From assembly GCA_905250075.1 (NCBI GenBank), contig CAJNOP010000103.1, forward strand, positions 565,467 to 629,466: DNA of 64,000 nt, written 5' to 3'. The stretch is from Rotaria sp. Silwood1. Taxonomy: Eukaryota > Rotifera > Eurotatoria > Philodinida > Philodinidae. The position numbers and the translations under genes were made by a program. Positions 37,601-49,359 of the stretch are shown here, piece after piece (position 1 is the first letter of the stretch; every line of letters starts with the position of its first letter). The notes under the pieces are model-generated. The model was given only the letters and a program-made list of their open reading frames with translations. It made no database searches and was not told the origin of the DNA.

Positions 37601-39354
37601 TTTTTCAAAAATTCAAACGATAATCATATTAGAAAATAATTATCCTTAGATATAGAAGTTGATGTTAATGAATTTTCTAGTTTTTATTATTTGCTGTTTT
37701 GTTTTAATAAAAGATATTTCTTTTTTTATATAAAAATGGTATTAAAAAAATTGTATTTAATCAATCATATAATCTAACAATTTACAACTAAACTATAGAT
37801 ATCATTTATATGTAGACTAGACAACAACAACAACAAAAAAAACAAGTTGAATTTATTTCATTCATATATTCAAAACTTGACAATATTCATATGAATATTT
37901 AAAATGAAACATATTTATTTTATCGAACTATTTAATTTTTTTTGACAAATTTAATACGAGATTATATCAGAGCTTTAGATATTATCGATTAAGGATACAC
38001 ACACAGGTTTTACGTAATTGGAAACGATTCATATTTGATTTAAATCTAATAGATACAAAAAAATATATATTGAAATCTTTTTGATTTTTTCGTTTTAATG
38101 GAATAAATCAGGTATATGTATTATTTCTATAAGCATTTCTAATCTTGTTAAAGTAATTATTTGTTTGTTTGCTTTTTTTTAATTAATAAAAAATAAAAAT
38201 TTTTATCTTACCAAATTAAAAAATCGTCCATTTAATTCCACTAATAAATGAATAATATAAGCAAATCTTTTTGGTTCTGAAACAAAAAATGTTAAAATAT
38301 CTAATTGTTCTCGATCAATAGCATTTTTCATTGATGATGCATCAATTAATTCTCTCATATCAATATTTGCTTCAAGCCATGATGATAAAACAATATGTTT
38401 TACACATTTTAATTGACCTTTTTCAATAGCTATATCAAATGGAGTTTTACCAACACGATTTCTTTCAGTTATACGACGTAATGCCTTAAACAAAAAAAAC
38501 ATAATATTTCATAAAAATATGAATATTTTATTATTTACAGTTATTCGATCACTTGTCGAATTAAGTCGTTTAGATAATGCAATAGCACGATGTAAAACAA
38601 CATCACTACAATGTTCACATGCATAATGAAATACACTAGAACCATTAATATCACTAGCAATAATTGATCTTGGATCGGCTTCCATTAATAACGTAGCTGT
38701 AGATATTGAGCCAGCTTCAATAGCTGTTAATAATGGTGTTTGTCCTTTTTTATTCATTAACATACTAGCTTGTGATGTTTCACAGATTAATAAACGCATG
38801 ATTTCGTCATGACCAAGACGTGCAGCTAAATGAAGAAGTGTTTGACCACGTACTTCTTTAAATGTATTTGCAGCCATTACAATAGCTTGATTATCAACAA
38901 TAGATCTATATACACCATTTTGAAATGATACATTTTGTTTTCCTGTTATTGTCGTTGAGCCTGGTGGTGGTGCTTGAATAACAAGAAGCTCAGATTTACG
39001 TTCTGATGGATGAAGATATCTTGGATGATTTGTTGTTAAATGTAATGAATTATGTCTTGAAAGACGTGCACGTATAATTTGTGGTGCAAAACGATAGTTT
39101 TCTCTAGCTGATGCACTATCATCAAAATCATTTTCATCATCACTTAAATCAATTGGTATATCAATAGATGGTCCAGCTTGTAAACGTTTTGATCGATTTC
39201 CAATCGATGGATTAAGTGATGGTGATCGAGAAATTTTTTGATTTGTATGATATGTTGGAGAAGATAATGATGATATAATTGATGGTGATTTATCTCCATT
39301 ATCACTATTATGTTGTGAATCAAATGTAAATGTTTGTGGTACAATTAAACTCAT
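28612..39354 (-). CDS. TRPA-like ankyrin-repeat cation channel
   Basis: Six minus-strand exons: 39354-38539, 38484-38212, 37116-36759, 35899-35493, 29700-29260 and 29190-28612. Phases agree and give 957 residues (980 if the upstream in-frame ATG at 39423 is used). Residues 1-160 are Ser-rich and presumably disordered. About four ankyrin repeats follow at about 165-330 (GQTLLHLAARLGHDEIMRLL, GKTPFDIAIEKGQLKCVKHI). A six-helix ion-transport domain spans about 500-780, with a pore region reading FVGEYDMSGTFF and an S6 ending FIVMMNIM-GGLAVADV, close to the TRPA pattern NLLIGLAVGDI. The C-terminus is coiled and charged. It probably forms a tetrameric cation channel for chemical or thermal stimuli. 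It has far fewer ankyrin repeats than TRPA1. Introns 2, 3 and 4 are 1.1, 0.86 and 5.8 kb. Confidence 0.85.
31530..32127. mobile_element. MITE-like element with 30-36 bp imperfect terminal inverted repeats
   Basis: The left end (TTCCTCATCGTCCGAGTATC, then GGAAATGCATTTTTT) is the imperfect complement of the right end (AAAAATGCATTTCC, then GACGATGAGGA). TA dinucleotides flank both sides (31528-31529, 32128-32129). The size is about 600 bp with no coding capacity. This fits a Tc1/mariner-type non-autonomous element. It lies in the long TRPA-like intron. Confidence 0.6.
32220..32440. repeat. two-copy direct repeat, about 170 bp period
   Basis: GGTTACCGGTTTCCAATGCT with ACAATTAACTGCGGT at about 32219 recurs as GCTTACCGGCTTCCATTGCT with ACAATTAACCGCAGT at about 32391. 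Related ACCGGTTT-like motifs are scattered between. This is probably the end of a repeat element. Confidence 0.5.
32725..32971. mobile_element. palindromic foldback element
   Basis: Two arms of about 112 bases (32725-32836 and 32859-32971) pair around a 22-base centre. Inner pairing is GGAGTTTTAGGCCTTA with TAAGGCCTAAAACTCTCC; outer pairing is TAAAAATATTACCTT with AAGGTAATATTTTTA. It lies next to the larger foldback at 33043, within the TRPA-like intron. Confidence 0.65.
33043..33639. mobile_element. mariner-like foldback MITE with 263-bp arms
   Basis: An almost perfect inverted repeat, with arms 33043-33305 and 33377-33639 and a 71-base loop. It begins CAGGATGGTCCAAAACTTAC and ends with the complement, flanked by TA on each side (33041-33042 and 33640-33641), as expected for Tc1/mariner insertions. 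There is no transposase. Because of the symmetry the same 41-residue open frame appears on both strands; it is not a gene. Confidence 0.8.
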
Positions 39355-39423
39355 TGAAATATATTTTATTATGCTTCTTTGGTGTTTTTTTTTTCTTTTA
39401 AAATCTATAACAACGATATACAC

Positions 39424-42400
39424 GCTTCATCATACGAATTATAGTATGTAATATTTCGATTGTGTATGTATGTATGTCTGTTGAGCACAGGTGAGAAAAA
39501 GAAAATGAAGAAGAACGAAAAAGAAAAACGTTGAAACCTTGATGAATATATATCATCATAATAGCAATAGATATAAATGATATAAGACAAAAATATATGT
39601 AATGAAAAGATCGATTCACTACTAAATCACGTTTTTTTTTTTGTTAGTATCATTTTATTTATAATTAGTCATCAAAATAGAATAAAAGAAAATTAAAATA
39701 TATTTTAGTTAAATAATTATTTAATTAATTCAATTATAAAATTATTATTTCATAAAAAAAAAACAAAACAAAACAAAAAGAAAAACATTTATTTATTAAT
39801 TTAACTATATATTTATTTAAAAATTATTATTTTTTTCTTTGTATGTTCTATGATAGGAATAATTATATTCGAAAGAAAACTAATATATAAATTCGTTTTG
39901 GTTGAGTGATTTTTTTGAAAAATGTTGACATCTGTTGTTTGGTAATTTTGTATTCATTTCAAATGAAATAAATTAAAAATAATCATATTACATAGATGAA
40001 AAATATTAGTCATATTGTTTATAATATCTTGATCATGTTTAAATTTAATATTCAGTTTTAATAATATGTTCAATGATTGAATACAATTATGTATCGTTTG
40101 AAAAAAAAGACTTGAAAATCAAATGACTAGTTATTGACTTCACCAAATGCTGAAGAAATGAGTTTATAAAACTGGAATAAATATGTATATTCAAACGTAA
40201 CGGAGTATAACACGCCTGTTTTCAATGCATTTCAATTACATCTTTCATCAGTTTTTTTTTGTTTTAGACTATTGCACATTGATTTTTTATTTTCGATAAT
40301 TAATATATTAATTATGAATAACACATCAAGTTCTAAGAACAAAAAAAAAAAAAATTTTTATGTTCTTTTTCCTATAATGTGTTAAAGATCTTCATCAGTG
40401 TCAAGGTTAATTTCGACTTCTTCTCACGGATATAAGGATAGGCCTTGAGCGAGCACATCAAATAAATTCTAAAAACATATATCATTTTGTACAGTAAATA
40501 ACCAAGACTTTCAGAAATCTCTTGTATAGAATTTTATTTATTAATGAAATATTTACTTGACTTCAATGTACCGTAAGAGTAACTCAAGTTTTTATTTTCG
40601 GAACTTCATATGTTATTCAAGATTGATAAATCAAGCGATACAGTGAAGTCTATATTTTCTCATTATGTATCAATTATTGGAAAAAGAAAACCAAAATATA
40701 GTATAGTCTTAAGTAACAAAGTGAGCAAAATTCAATTGAGATGTAGTTTAATTCGAATATTTATTCAATATTGACTGAAAGATCGAAAACAATGATAAGT
40801 ATTTCATAACATAGAATGCACAATATATGTAAGTATCATAAATAAAAGCATGACTTGATAAAGTATACGATGAAAAGAACATTATAATTTACATATCATA
40901 AGAAAAGTTATTAGAGAACTATAATAATTAAAAATATAAATGGTATATAGAATTAAAATTAAGTCAAAAAAACATGACATATTGTCATAGATAAATGATC
41001 TAATGAACTTGAATAGCATTGATGGGAGGTGACTGAGAGAAACAAAAAAAATTATATTTAGAAACTAATATAAATTTTGAGAAAGATAAAATACATGGGT
41101 ATTTCACAGATTATTAGTAATGTATGATTAATATTTAAATAAGATATGATGATATTTATAACTTTTTTAAACAATCTAAAATCAAAAGATATATAAAAGC
41201 ATGACACTTAACTAAACACAACGCATATACAAACATTAATCCATTAAAATAAATACATATTATTATTATCTTAACAATATATTCTAATACGATAAAAGAC
41301 GATAATAAACGTCATTTTTGAATAATTGTGCGTGATTTTTCTTTTCTATGATACAATTATTATATTAGATTGACGTACATAGTTTTATTATATTTGAGAT
41401 ACACAAAAGAGTAACTTTTTCATTCGTTGATAATTAATCGTGTAATTATGATTTTTGAGTAGAAAAAAAAAACTATTTCAATGTCATCATATAAAAAACA
41501 AAAAAAAAAAAAAGTAAAAACCTTTACTAGTAAAAATATTCTAAAGTTTAGTATCAATAGTTTCAAACATAGAAAATTTCTAGGGAAACATCATTTGTAT
41601 AAATACAATTGTTTCTAAACACTTATCGTAGAGAAGGCAAAGAATAAATATTGAGTCATATGAAACAAAATAAAAGTCTCCATATTTCGCATATCATACC
41701 CATCGTACAACATATTCACAATAATAAGTTTCTCAGCATAAATTTTGTAAGAGTTTCATTAAAATTCAATTTGAATATAATCAACTTATTTATCTTACAA
41801 ACTATCGAAACGGATTTTGTTTTCCTCAGCTATGAAAAAAGTCCTATGTAATTAACAAAAACTATTTAGGTATCAGAGACATGCATCGTATGCGCGTTCG
41901 TTATTCTTCTTTTATATGTTCATCTGATGATTGTGCCTTCATCATACTAGCTATTAAACTGTATTTGTTGAAAATTTGTTTAAAAAGAATGTGCATTTAT
42001 GAATGAGAATAGATTTAATTGTTGATCGACTTAGTCTTTATGAAAATATTATTTATTTTTTTTGTCTTCTTATTTTTAATTTAAATTATCCTGATAGAAA
42101 ATTAATCTTAGTCAAAACTTAAATGAATTTTTTACTGTAACAAGCATGATATTTAAGTTCTTCTTGATGAGAAAGATTTCTCTGATTACTGTCAGATGCA
42201 GTCGATGAGTATTCATATGATGTGTTTACGCAGTTCTTATCTGTGTTCTTTTTTTTTGTTCTATATGCGAAATATATATCTGTTGGATATAAACATCAAT
42301 AAATATTATTTTGATAATTTAGTATATTTTATTCATTCAAATTGATTTACATTTCATAACACTTATATCATTTTATAATCAAATTTTTAGTCAAAATAAT

Positions 42401-44175
42401 ATTTGATATTGTCATATAAATCTTTAATGGGATACTATTAGTAAGATAAAATAAAAAAGTTAATAATGCATTGTGTCGTCATATCATAACTTTTTACTAT
42501 TCATTGAGCAATTATTTTATATATGGACATAACTTTTATCTGTATAATAGTTATTATATATACTATATATATATGAAGCGATACTTCGATTAAAAGCACT
42601 CGTATCATATTTTAATCTCGTTTACGAAATAAAGGATGATTTATAGATGTATTCGTGTTTGTATTTTTTTTTCTTAGTTGAATGTATATACACGACTCTA
42701 TTTTAAGTTTTAGACTATTAAAAATTCAAAGACAAAACAACAATCATTTATCCAAAAATACAAAGTAAATAAATGATATTACAATATTGACAAGTAAATG
42801 CATTATAATTAAAAAAAGAAATAGTTAATAGATTGAATATTACAAATAACAACTTGTTATCAATTTGATAAATAAATTTTTACTTAATGGCTATACAATT
42901 TTTAGAAAAACTATTACATACGATTATCATCAATGTTCACATATTTGGATTAAATATATGAATTAAATAAAAAATTTAATTTGATCAATTATAAGAAGTG
43001 ATAAGATTTTCGATTACCAACCTTTTTTCTTTTTATTTCAACGTTCATTTCACATGATTATTTGTCAAAAAAAGTATAGATGCTGTTCAAAGCCAACGAT
43101 AACCTGACCCTGACATTTTTTAATGCCCTTATTCTCATTCTATTGTATTCCGCATTGTTAAACAGACTAATTATTTACGACTGTTGTTGTTGTTGTCAGT
43201 TAGATTTTCGCTCTGAATCAGAACTATCCTTTCATCATATATTAATTAGATTTGTCATACACGAATTTATTTTTATAATATATATTAATTTGTTAGATCT
43301 CGGAAAGTAAAGATTAATAAAGTACTTTTTCTTAATGTTAAGGAAATATCTATACAGAATAAATAACCGATTTAAGACATATATCTATATCAAAACAAAA
43401 AAAATATTTCATTTATTTTTCTTATTAGAAAAAAATTGAAAGATAAATGAAGTCGATAATGTAAAAAAACATTTTCAACGAAGTATATTATAGTAAACTA
43501 TCATATCTAATTGTTCTATTATCTTTTCCATGATTCTAGGTCAAAATAATACTATAGACCTTGTTTTCACTCTCACATCAATTCCAGCCTTGTTACCATT
43601 CTTTGTTGATACGCAGATCTCTAGCTTGTAAATTTCAAAAGTGCATTCTTAATGTTGTATGCCTAAATTATTATCGTATTCGAAAGTATTCTTCAGAGTA
43701 AGATCTGATTGTTTATTTATATTCAGTTATCGTTAAAATAAAATTATCATAAATTCAAACTATGAGTCATAAATAATAATTTATTACAGTCAACAGTATA
43801 CTTCCTCTTTCTTTTTTTTATGTAATCAATTAGCATTCTTAATCGTTGAATCTAGATTTAAATAGTAATGATAAACAGAATCTTGTCACATCCTAATATG
43901 AAAACTTTGTTTCATATGATTTGTACATATGAAATTTTTTTATGGAAATCATTTAGAGAAAACTAACAATTTAATATCGATATACAAAAAGAAAATATAT
44001 CCTTTTTTTATAAGGGCAATATATATATGAAATCTTGAAGAATTTACAATTTCTATGAAATTTTTCAATCAATTATTGTTTGATAATCTTAAATTAAAAG
44101 TATAATAGATCATAAATAGAAAGAATGAATAATAATTTGTTCATCTTAATCGAAATATTATTATATTTTTTATTT
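39424..44175. other. intergenic, very AT-rich
   Basis: No gene is supported over 4.7 kb. Short open frames near 41651 and 43080 have AT-driven composition. A stretch near 40375-40450, read on the minus strand, ends in an acidic run EVEINLDTDEDL before a stop and could be a terminal exon, but no partner exons were found. Confidence 0.45.
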
Positions 44176-45323
44176 TTATGCAATAGCTTCAATTCGACGT
44201 TGTCGACAATATGGTATATTTAATATCGTAAAAATTTTTTTTTTAATTTCAGGTATAAATAAAAGACAAATATGTGGTAACATAAATGCTTGTAGATAAG
44301 GTAAAAAACCAATATATGTTGAAAGAATATAAGCAAGTTGTTCATTATAATGAAAAATTTGAACAAGTACAATTACTGAATAAGGAATCCAAGCAATCAT
44401 ATAAGGCATAGCAATGGCAAGAAGTTGTAAACTTAATTTTAATGAACGGCGCTACAATATAAAAAAAACATCTCGAAAGTAGAAAATTTATTCGAAATAT
44501 TATTTTATATTTGATATGATACAAGTGTATCTATTACGAAAACAAAAAATTTCAATTTCTTACCCATTCTTTACGTCTAGCTATAGTAATAATACTTTTC
44601 ATTCGATGACGTGTTAAAACATGACGTATAATCAATAAAATAGTGAGTATAAAAGTAATCATTACTATACATATTCCATTGCCAATCCAATCAAATAAAC
44701 CTAGAGTACATTCAAATTGATAACATGCACCACCGCAAAGATATTGGTTTATATCATAAACTGGTTGACACGTATGAATTACCACAACACCTATATAAAA
44801 GAATGGACAATAAAAGATAATCAATGCATTAGGTATATAATGAAGTAACATATTGTGTCGCATGATAATTCTTTCATAATAAATAAATAGATAACGTTCA
44901 ATTGATGTCCATGCCATTAGACAAATACTTAAAAGTGAAAGTGAATAATTGAGAGTAATCCAAGGTGTACAAATTTTTTTTGTATATATATTTCCTTCAT
45001 AAAGAAAATAAAGTGTAAATGGAAGTTCAACACCTATAATAAATGCATTAACAATAAGAAGAAGACCATAGATTTGACTTTGTATACGACTCCAATTAAA
45101 ATGATATAAACTATAGAACATATATATATATATATACATTGTTCAATTTAGATATTATAATTTAATTAATTTTTTTTACTTACATAAGAATAGTACAACC
45201 AAGAGAAGGTGCTTGTAAAATAAGAAATAGAAAGAATTTGATTCTTTTTTCTAATGAAAACATTGATTGATTATTGATAAATTCATTTGAAACAGATGAA
45301 ATATTAGTAATGTTCAATTCCAT
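44176..45323 (-). CDS. class A rhodopsin-like GPCR, three exons
   Basis: Minus-strand exons 45323-45184, 45110-44564 and 44451-44176 join in frame to 320 residues. The N-terminus carries N-glycosylation sites (NITNIS). TM1 spans the first splice junction. TM3 begins at a Cys (ICTPW) and ends E-R-Y, a normal DRY variant. The second extracellular loop is Cys-rich (CQPVYDINQYLCGGACYQFEC). TM6 carries A-W-I-P-Y, and TM7 carries LPHICLLF in place of NPxxY. It is not close to the 10.8-17.4 kb cluster: it has introns and different motifs. Ligand unknown; plasma membrane receptor. Confidence 0.85.
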
Positions 45324-46368
45324 GAGAAATTTTTCTTTTGTTTATGACAATTTAATGAAAAAAAACCTTGTGAAACGAGAGAAAAAAAAACACTTTCTGT
45401 TGCTGAATACCTATATGAATATTATTAACTTTTTAATGAAAAAAAAAAATAATTATAGCCAGACAGTTACTTTTGGTAAACTATATTTTATCTTTTTCTA
45501 CGGTCAAAAAGAAAGAGGTTATAGTATTTTCTTAAAATGTCCATTAAGAACTTGTTGTTTTTTTTTTAAATTATAAATTCAATTCTTCTTATGTATGTCA
45601 ATTAATAATCAAAGATTTACTATGAGTCTAATCCAGAAAAAAGTGTAATTAGCGCTACAACAATTTTCAACGATTTGCATGTTTTTTTTCTTTTTTAAAT
45701 AAAATCTTCTATTCATTGAAATTTTATTGAATATATTTCCGAAAAAAAGAAAACACATCGCATAAATATTTGCATTAGAGGTAAATTTTAACAGTTTTAT
45801 GAAATATTACTATATTAAAAATTTGCTACGTTTTAATCGACCTACAAAAAAACATTAGAAGAACAAGTTCATAAAACACATCAAATTTGAGAAGATATGC
45901 CAAAAAAAGAAATGTTCAGCATATTTCATAAGTTTTTTTTCGAGATAGTAAATAAGCATACATAGAATTATAAGAGAAAACATCTCCTACAAAAGCCGTT
46001 TTATTGATAATTTTCTCAACAATTCAACGAAGAAGACTTATACGATTGCAAAAGAGAAAAAAAAGCCACTTTTTTTTTCTCAAATGAGCTGAATTTCATT
46101 TCGATAAATAAACGAAGCAAACGACAAGTTAGAGAAGACCCTCTTTTCTCTTAAAATTGTTTGCTTTTAAATTACTTCTACAACTTATTGATTATCATTT
46201 TTATTTATATCCATAGGAATATGTTAATTCAACAAGCACGAGATTTTGCTTCGATCATCATAGTCATATGTTAGTTTCGAATAAGAAAGAATCACGATAA
46301 ATAGCTAATAGAACAGAATAATTTATTAGAAAAAAGCATCTTTTTTATTTAAAAAAATGTTGTAAAAT
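45324..46368. other. intergenic up to the scaffold gap
   Basis: AT-rich with homopolymer runs. A 100-codon frame at 45274-45576 overlaps the GPCR first exon and is Lys/Phe-rich by base composition; it is not called. Nothing else is seen. Confidence 0.5.
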
Positions 46369-46468
46369 NNNNNNNNNNNNNNNNNNNNNNNNNNNNNNNN
46401 NNNNNNNNNNNNNNNNNNNNNNNNNNNNNNNNNNNNNNNNNNNNNNNNNNNNNNNNNNNNNNNNNNNN
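46369..46468. other. assembly gap (100 N)
   Basis: Exactly 100 N, the usual placeholder for a scaffold gap of unknown size. Sequence style differs on the two sides. Confidence 0.98.
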
Positions 46469-46841
46469 GTATTGTTTATATCTCCACAACGGCTTATCCG
46501 TTTGAGCTGAAATTTCAAATTTCTTCCTAACTCTGTTAGGGCTACCTATTGTAAAAATATCAGCCAAATCGGTGAGATTTATTGAGCAGCGCTCTGTATA
46601 AATCGGTCGTGGCTTACGTGCAATGCCTCCTAATCAGAAAGTTTCAAGCGCATCTCAAGAGCTAAGAGTGAAGGCAAAGCAAGTCTAGTCTCACAAGCAC
46701 AGGTAACAGTTAACGCACGGAGGTCGTGATCACACACGGATCTAGCAGGATGTCAGCGCAAAGTTTCAAGCAAAACGGAAACTCATGCGAATAAGAGCAT
46801 TATTTAGTTCAAATAAGGGTTCGTAAGACGGGTGGCCGGTT

Positions 46842-46923
46842 AATTCGTCGCATGAATAATTCGTGGCAAGACTATAATTCAATTATGAAATTGTCCTGCG
46901 GCGAATTGTTCGTGCGACGAATT
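46842..46923. repeat. 27-bp inverted repeat hairpin
   Basis: AATTCGTCGCATGAATAATT plus CGTGGCA (46842-46868) is nearly complementary to TGCGGCGAATTGTTCGTGCG plus ACGAATT (46897-46923), with a 28-base loop. GTAAGACGG occurs on both outer sides (about 46832 and 46938). This resembles a small foldback or MITE remnant. Confidence 0.6.
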
Positions 46924-47092
46924 GTCCTAGAACCTGTAAGACGGTTAGTGAGAATACTCAGCTTACCAAATTATGTCTTTAGGTCAAGGCGAATAGTGTT
47001 AGATGACACAATGTACTGTGTGAAAGGAAAGCCAAAAAACTGCGGGCCACTCGTCCATAGGATGTAGTTATCAACAGATGAAGAGAGAATCT

Positions 47093-47215
47093 ACACCCTC
47101 ACACATACCCACATCTACATCCAACATTAATGAACACCCACAACACACACCCACAATTACACCCAGGCCCACATCAACGCCCACACACGCAAACCCACCT
47201 CCGATATTTGCACGG
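47093..47215. repeat. CCCACA-rich telomere-like tract
   Basis: A 120-base run of degenerate CACACCC/CCCACA units (CACCCACAACACACACCCAC and others). The complement is TGTGGG-rich, resembling the TGTGGG telomeric repeat I recall for bdelloids, but it is not a clean array. Confidence 0.5.
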
Positions 47216-47399
47216 TCTGTATTCTTGCAAAATATAGAAAATGTTGTATGAAATCGATACCTTTTCCCGTATTCTTACGGATTAAATTATCTCGTTCTTT
47301 TACATGCTGAGATTAAGATAGTTTTTTCAGTTTGCACATTTTATTCAATTAGATACTCATCGATTTTACTGATATTTAAATCATTTATACACACTCAAA

Positions 47400-48335
47400 A
47401 TGGTTACAGGTGGTGAAGACGAAAAGATCGCTCAACGTGTTCTGCGTTTGACAGATATTGCCGGAGAACCAAGTGAATTTCTTATGCCCATCAGTGGTTA
47501 TGAGAAAATGCCACTTGTTTCGCTTGAAGAAGCGGTTGAACCACTTGTGTCAATTTTACCAGTAGTTAAAAGCTACGCACGTGCAGCCAAACAAAAATGC
47601 AAGAAGCCAGCTGATAATTTGACACCAGATGAGTCGGCTTCAATAATGCTCTATTCAATGGGATGGGAGCCGCTGGAAGAATGTCTTTATTTTGCTTTAA
47701 ATGCTACGCTACGGTCAACAAATCGAGCAAAACTTAAACCGTGGTTTCTCTATCTTCGGCTGCTTCTCACGGCATTATTTCGCCTTTCACCGATTCCTCC
47801 ACTCATTGTGTTTCGGGGTGTCAAATTAGATTTGAGCCCACAATTTCAAAAGGACGAAACGGTTGTATGGTGGGGCTTTTCTGCATGCACTCCTTCGCTC
47901 GAACTTCTCCAATCAGAAGAATTTTTAGGTAAAAATGGTACAAGAACAATGTTCTACATTCAATGCCATTCAGCTAGAGACATTCGCAAACATTCGTTTT
48001 ATCAATCTGAAGATGAACTGCTTTTACTCGCGGCTACTCAGTTCAAGGTGAAAGGCATTCTTGATCAAGGTCACGGTCTTCGCACTATTCAGTTACAAGA
48101 AATCCAATCACCTGAACCATTACTCATTCCGCCTCCGCCTACTACCGACTCGACTTATTCACCTTCGGAAAAACTCCACAGCCTACAAACGAATAACGAT
48201 GTGACTGTATCCGATGTCAATCAAATTCAACCTGCTACAAGTAAACCAGAATGCAGCTCACTACAGCAAGCAGATGTACCAATGAAAATTCCACCGAAGT
48301 CTGGTATGTATTGGCACAGAGATGGATGTGATTGA
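47400..48335 (+). CDS. NAD+-arginine mono-ADP-ribosyltransferase (ART)
   Basis: An intronless 311-residue protein of the R-S-E ART type that is expanded in bdelloid rotifers. The N-terminal half (residues 1-130) is helical, with a [10 protein letters not shown] stretch. Catalytic landmarks follow in order: V-F-R-G with Arg139, W-W-G-F-S-A with Ser161, and the ExE loop S-E-D-E with Glu204/Glu206, followed by the usual [10 protein letters not shown] strand. ExE predicts arginine-specific transfer of ADP-ribose from NAD+. There is no signal peptide, so it is probably cytosolic. The C-terminal 75 residues are Pro/Ser/Thr-rich and variable in type. The stop is followed after about 80 bases by an hAT-like insertion. 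The frame is intact. Confidence 0.92.
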   Translation: MVTGGEDEKIAQRVLRLTDIAGEPSEFLMPISGYEKMPLVSLEEAVEPLVSILPVVKSYARAAKQKCKKPADNLTPDESASIMLYSMGWEPLEECLYFALNATLRSTNRAKLKPWFLYLRLLLTALFRLSPIPPLIVFRGVKLDLSPQFQKDETVVWWGFSACTPSLELLQSEEFLGKNGTRTMFYIQCHSARDIRKHSFYQSEDELLLLAATQFKVKGILDQGHGLRTIQLQEIQSPEPLLIPPPPTTDSTYSPSEKLHSLQTNNDVTVSDVNQIQPATSKPECSSLQQADVPMKIPPKSGMYWHRDGCD

Positions 48336-48416
48336 TATTACAGCGATTCAATCTTGCTGCCAGAGATCATATTTGACTGTTTCTTAAATAATCATGGGAG
48401 ACACTCAGTCACAAAG

Positions 48417-48957
48417 CAGAGATGTCCATCGCGGCAGCGCCACGATGGACATCGGCGGCAGCGGCAGCGGCAGGTTTTTTAAAAAATCACCGCGGCAGCG
48501 GCGCGGTAGCGGTAGATTTTTTAAAAATCATCGCGGCAGCGGCGCGGCAGCGGCGCGGTAGCGGCAGGTTTTTTAAAAGAACATCGCGGCAGCGGCAGGA
48601 TTTTTTTGGGGAACATTGAAAAACTGCATGAATTTAATAGAATTTCAGGGTTTACAAATGAAACACCCCGAGACTGAATGAATCTGATGGACTAGTACCA
48701 ATATCTCTGGTCAAATATAGTCGCAGCAGTGAAATTAGAAACACTTTTTTGTAAACCGCCGCGGCAGCGGCGCGGCGGCGGCACGTTTATTTCATAATTC
48801 ATCGCGGCAGCGGCGCGGCAACGTTTTTTTTATAAGCCATCGCGGCGCGGCAACATTTTTTTATAAACCGTCGCGGCACGGCTGCGGTGCGGCAGCTTTT
48901 TTTTTCTAAGGCCGCGGCGCGGCAGCGGCAGATTTTCAGCCGCGATGGACATCTCTG
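48417..48957. mobile_element. hAT-like non-autonomous element, GC-rich internal repeats
   Basis: A 541-bp element. Its ends are a perfect 19-base inverted repeat, CAGAGATGTCCATCGCGGC on the left and its complement on the right. It is flanked by a perfect 8-bp target duplication TCACAAAG (48409-48416 and 48958-48965), which is diagnostic of hAT-type insertion. The interior consists of degenerate CGCGGCAGCGG units separated by T-rich spacers, giving GC blocks in an AT-rich genome. It has no transposase. Confidence 0.88.
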
Positions 48958-48965
48958 TCACAAAG

Positions 48966-49359
48966 CAACGGTTACCAGAATGTTGTAAAGCATTTTTCGC
49001 TTTTTTATAGTTTAATTGTGTATCAAAGGATCTTCAACATCGAGCATCTAGCTTCGAAAGTTCTGAAAATAATGACAGTTTTAGAAATCTATGAAAAATT
49101 AGAAATACTGAAAGCCAACAAAGTTTTAAAACTTGTTTCAGCTCCTAGAAATACCACGAAATAGAAACCAGTGAGCGTAGCATTCACTCAGACCAACACC
49201 TCTGACACTTTTTCTTATGAGAACCACAACTAGAAATGTTTGATAGTGAAGTAGATTGCGCTAATAAGTGTGATGAATTAGTGAAGCTCTGATAGTTTCA
49301 AAGTTTTTCATCTAGAATAGTTTGTAAAAATTATTTTCTATGAAGAGAAGCCATATGTT
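48966..49359. other. spacer downstream of hAT-like element
   Basis: AT-rich sequence that continues the ART 3' flank interrupted by the insertion. No clear gene is seen. Confidence 0.4.

Larger units (their letters stand above)
46469..47399. other. gap-adjacent repeat-like sequence and ART upstream region
   Basis: Higher GC than the left side of the gap. It contains a hairpin at 46842-46923 and a CCCACA-rich tract at 47093-47215. No coding gene is seen before the ATG at 47400. Confidence 0.5.

Noticed and set aside
45274-45576. 100-codon plus-strand frame
   Set aside because: It overlaps the first exon of the GPCR on the other strand and has Lys/Asn/Phe composition expected from AT-rich DNA.
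46852-47067. 71-codon frame after the gap
   Set aside because: It runs through the hairpin repeat and has no recognisable protein features.
48417-48957. GC-rich block as a CpG island or contaminating bacterial DNA
   Set aside because: Perfect terminal inverted repeats and 8-bp target duplication explain it as a mobile element.
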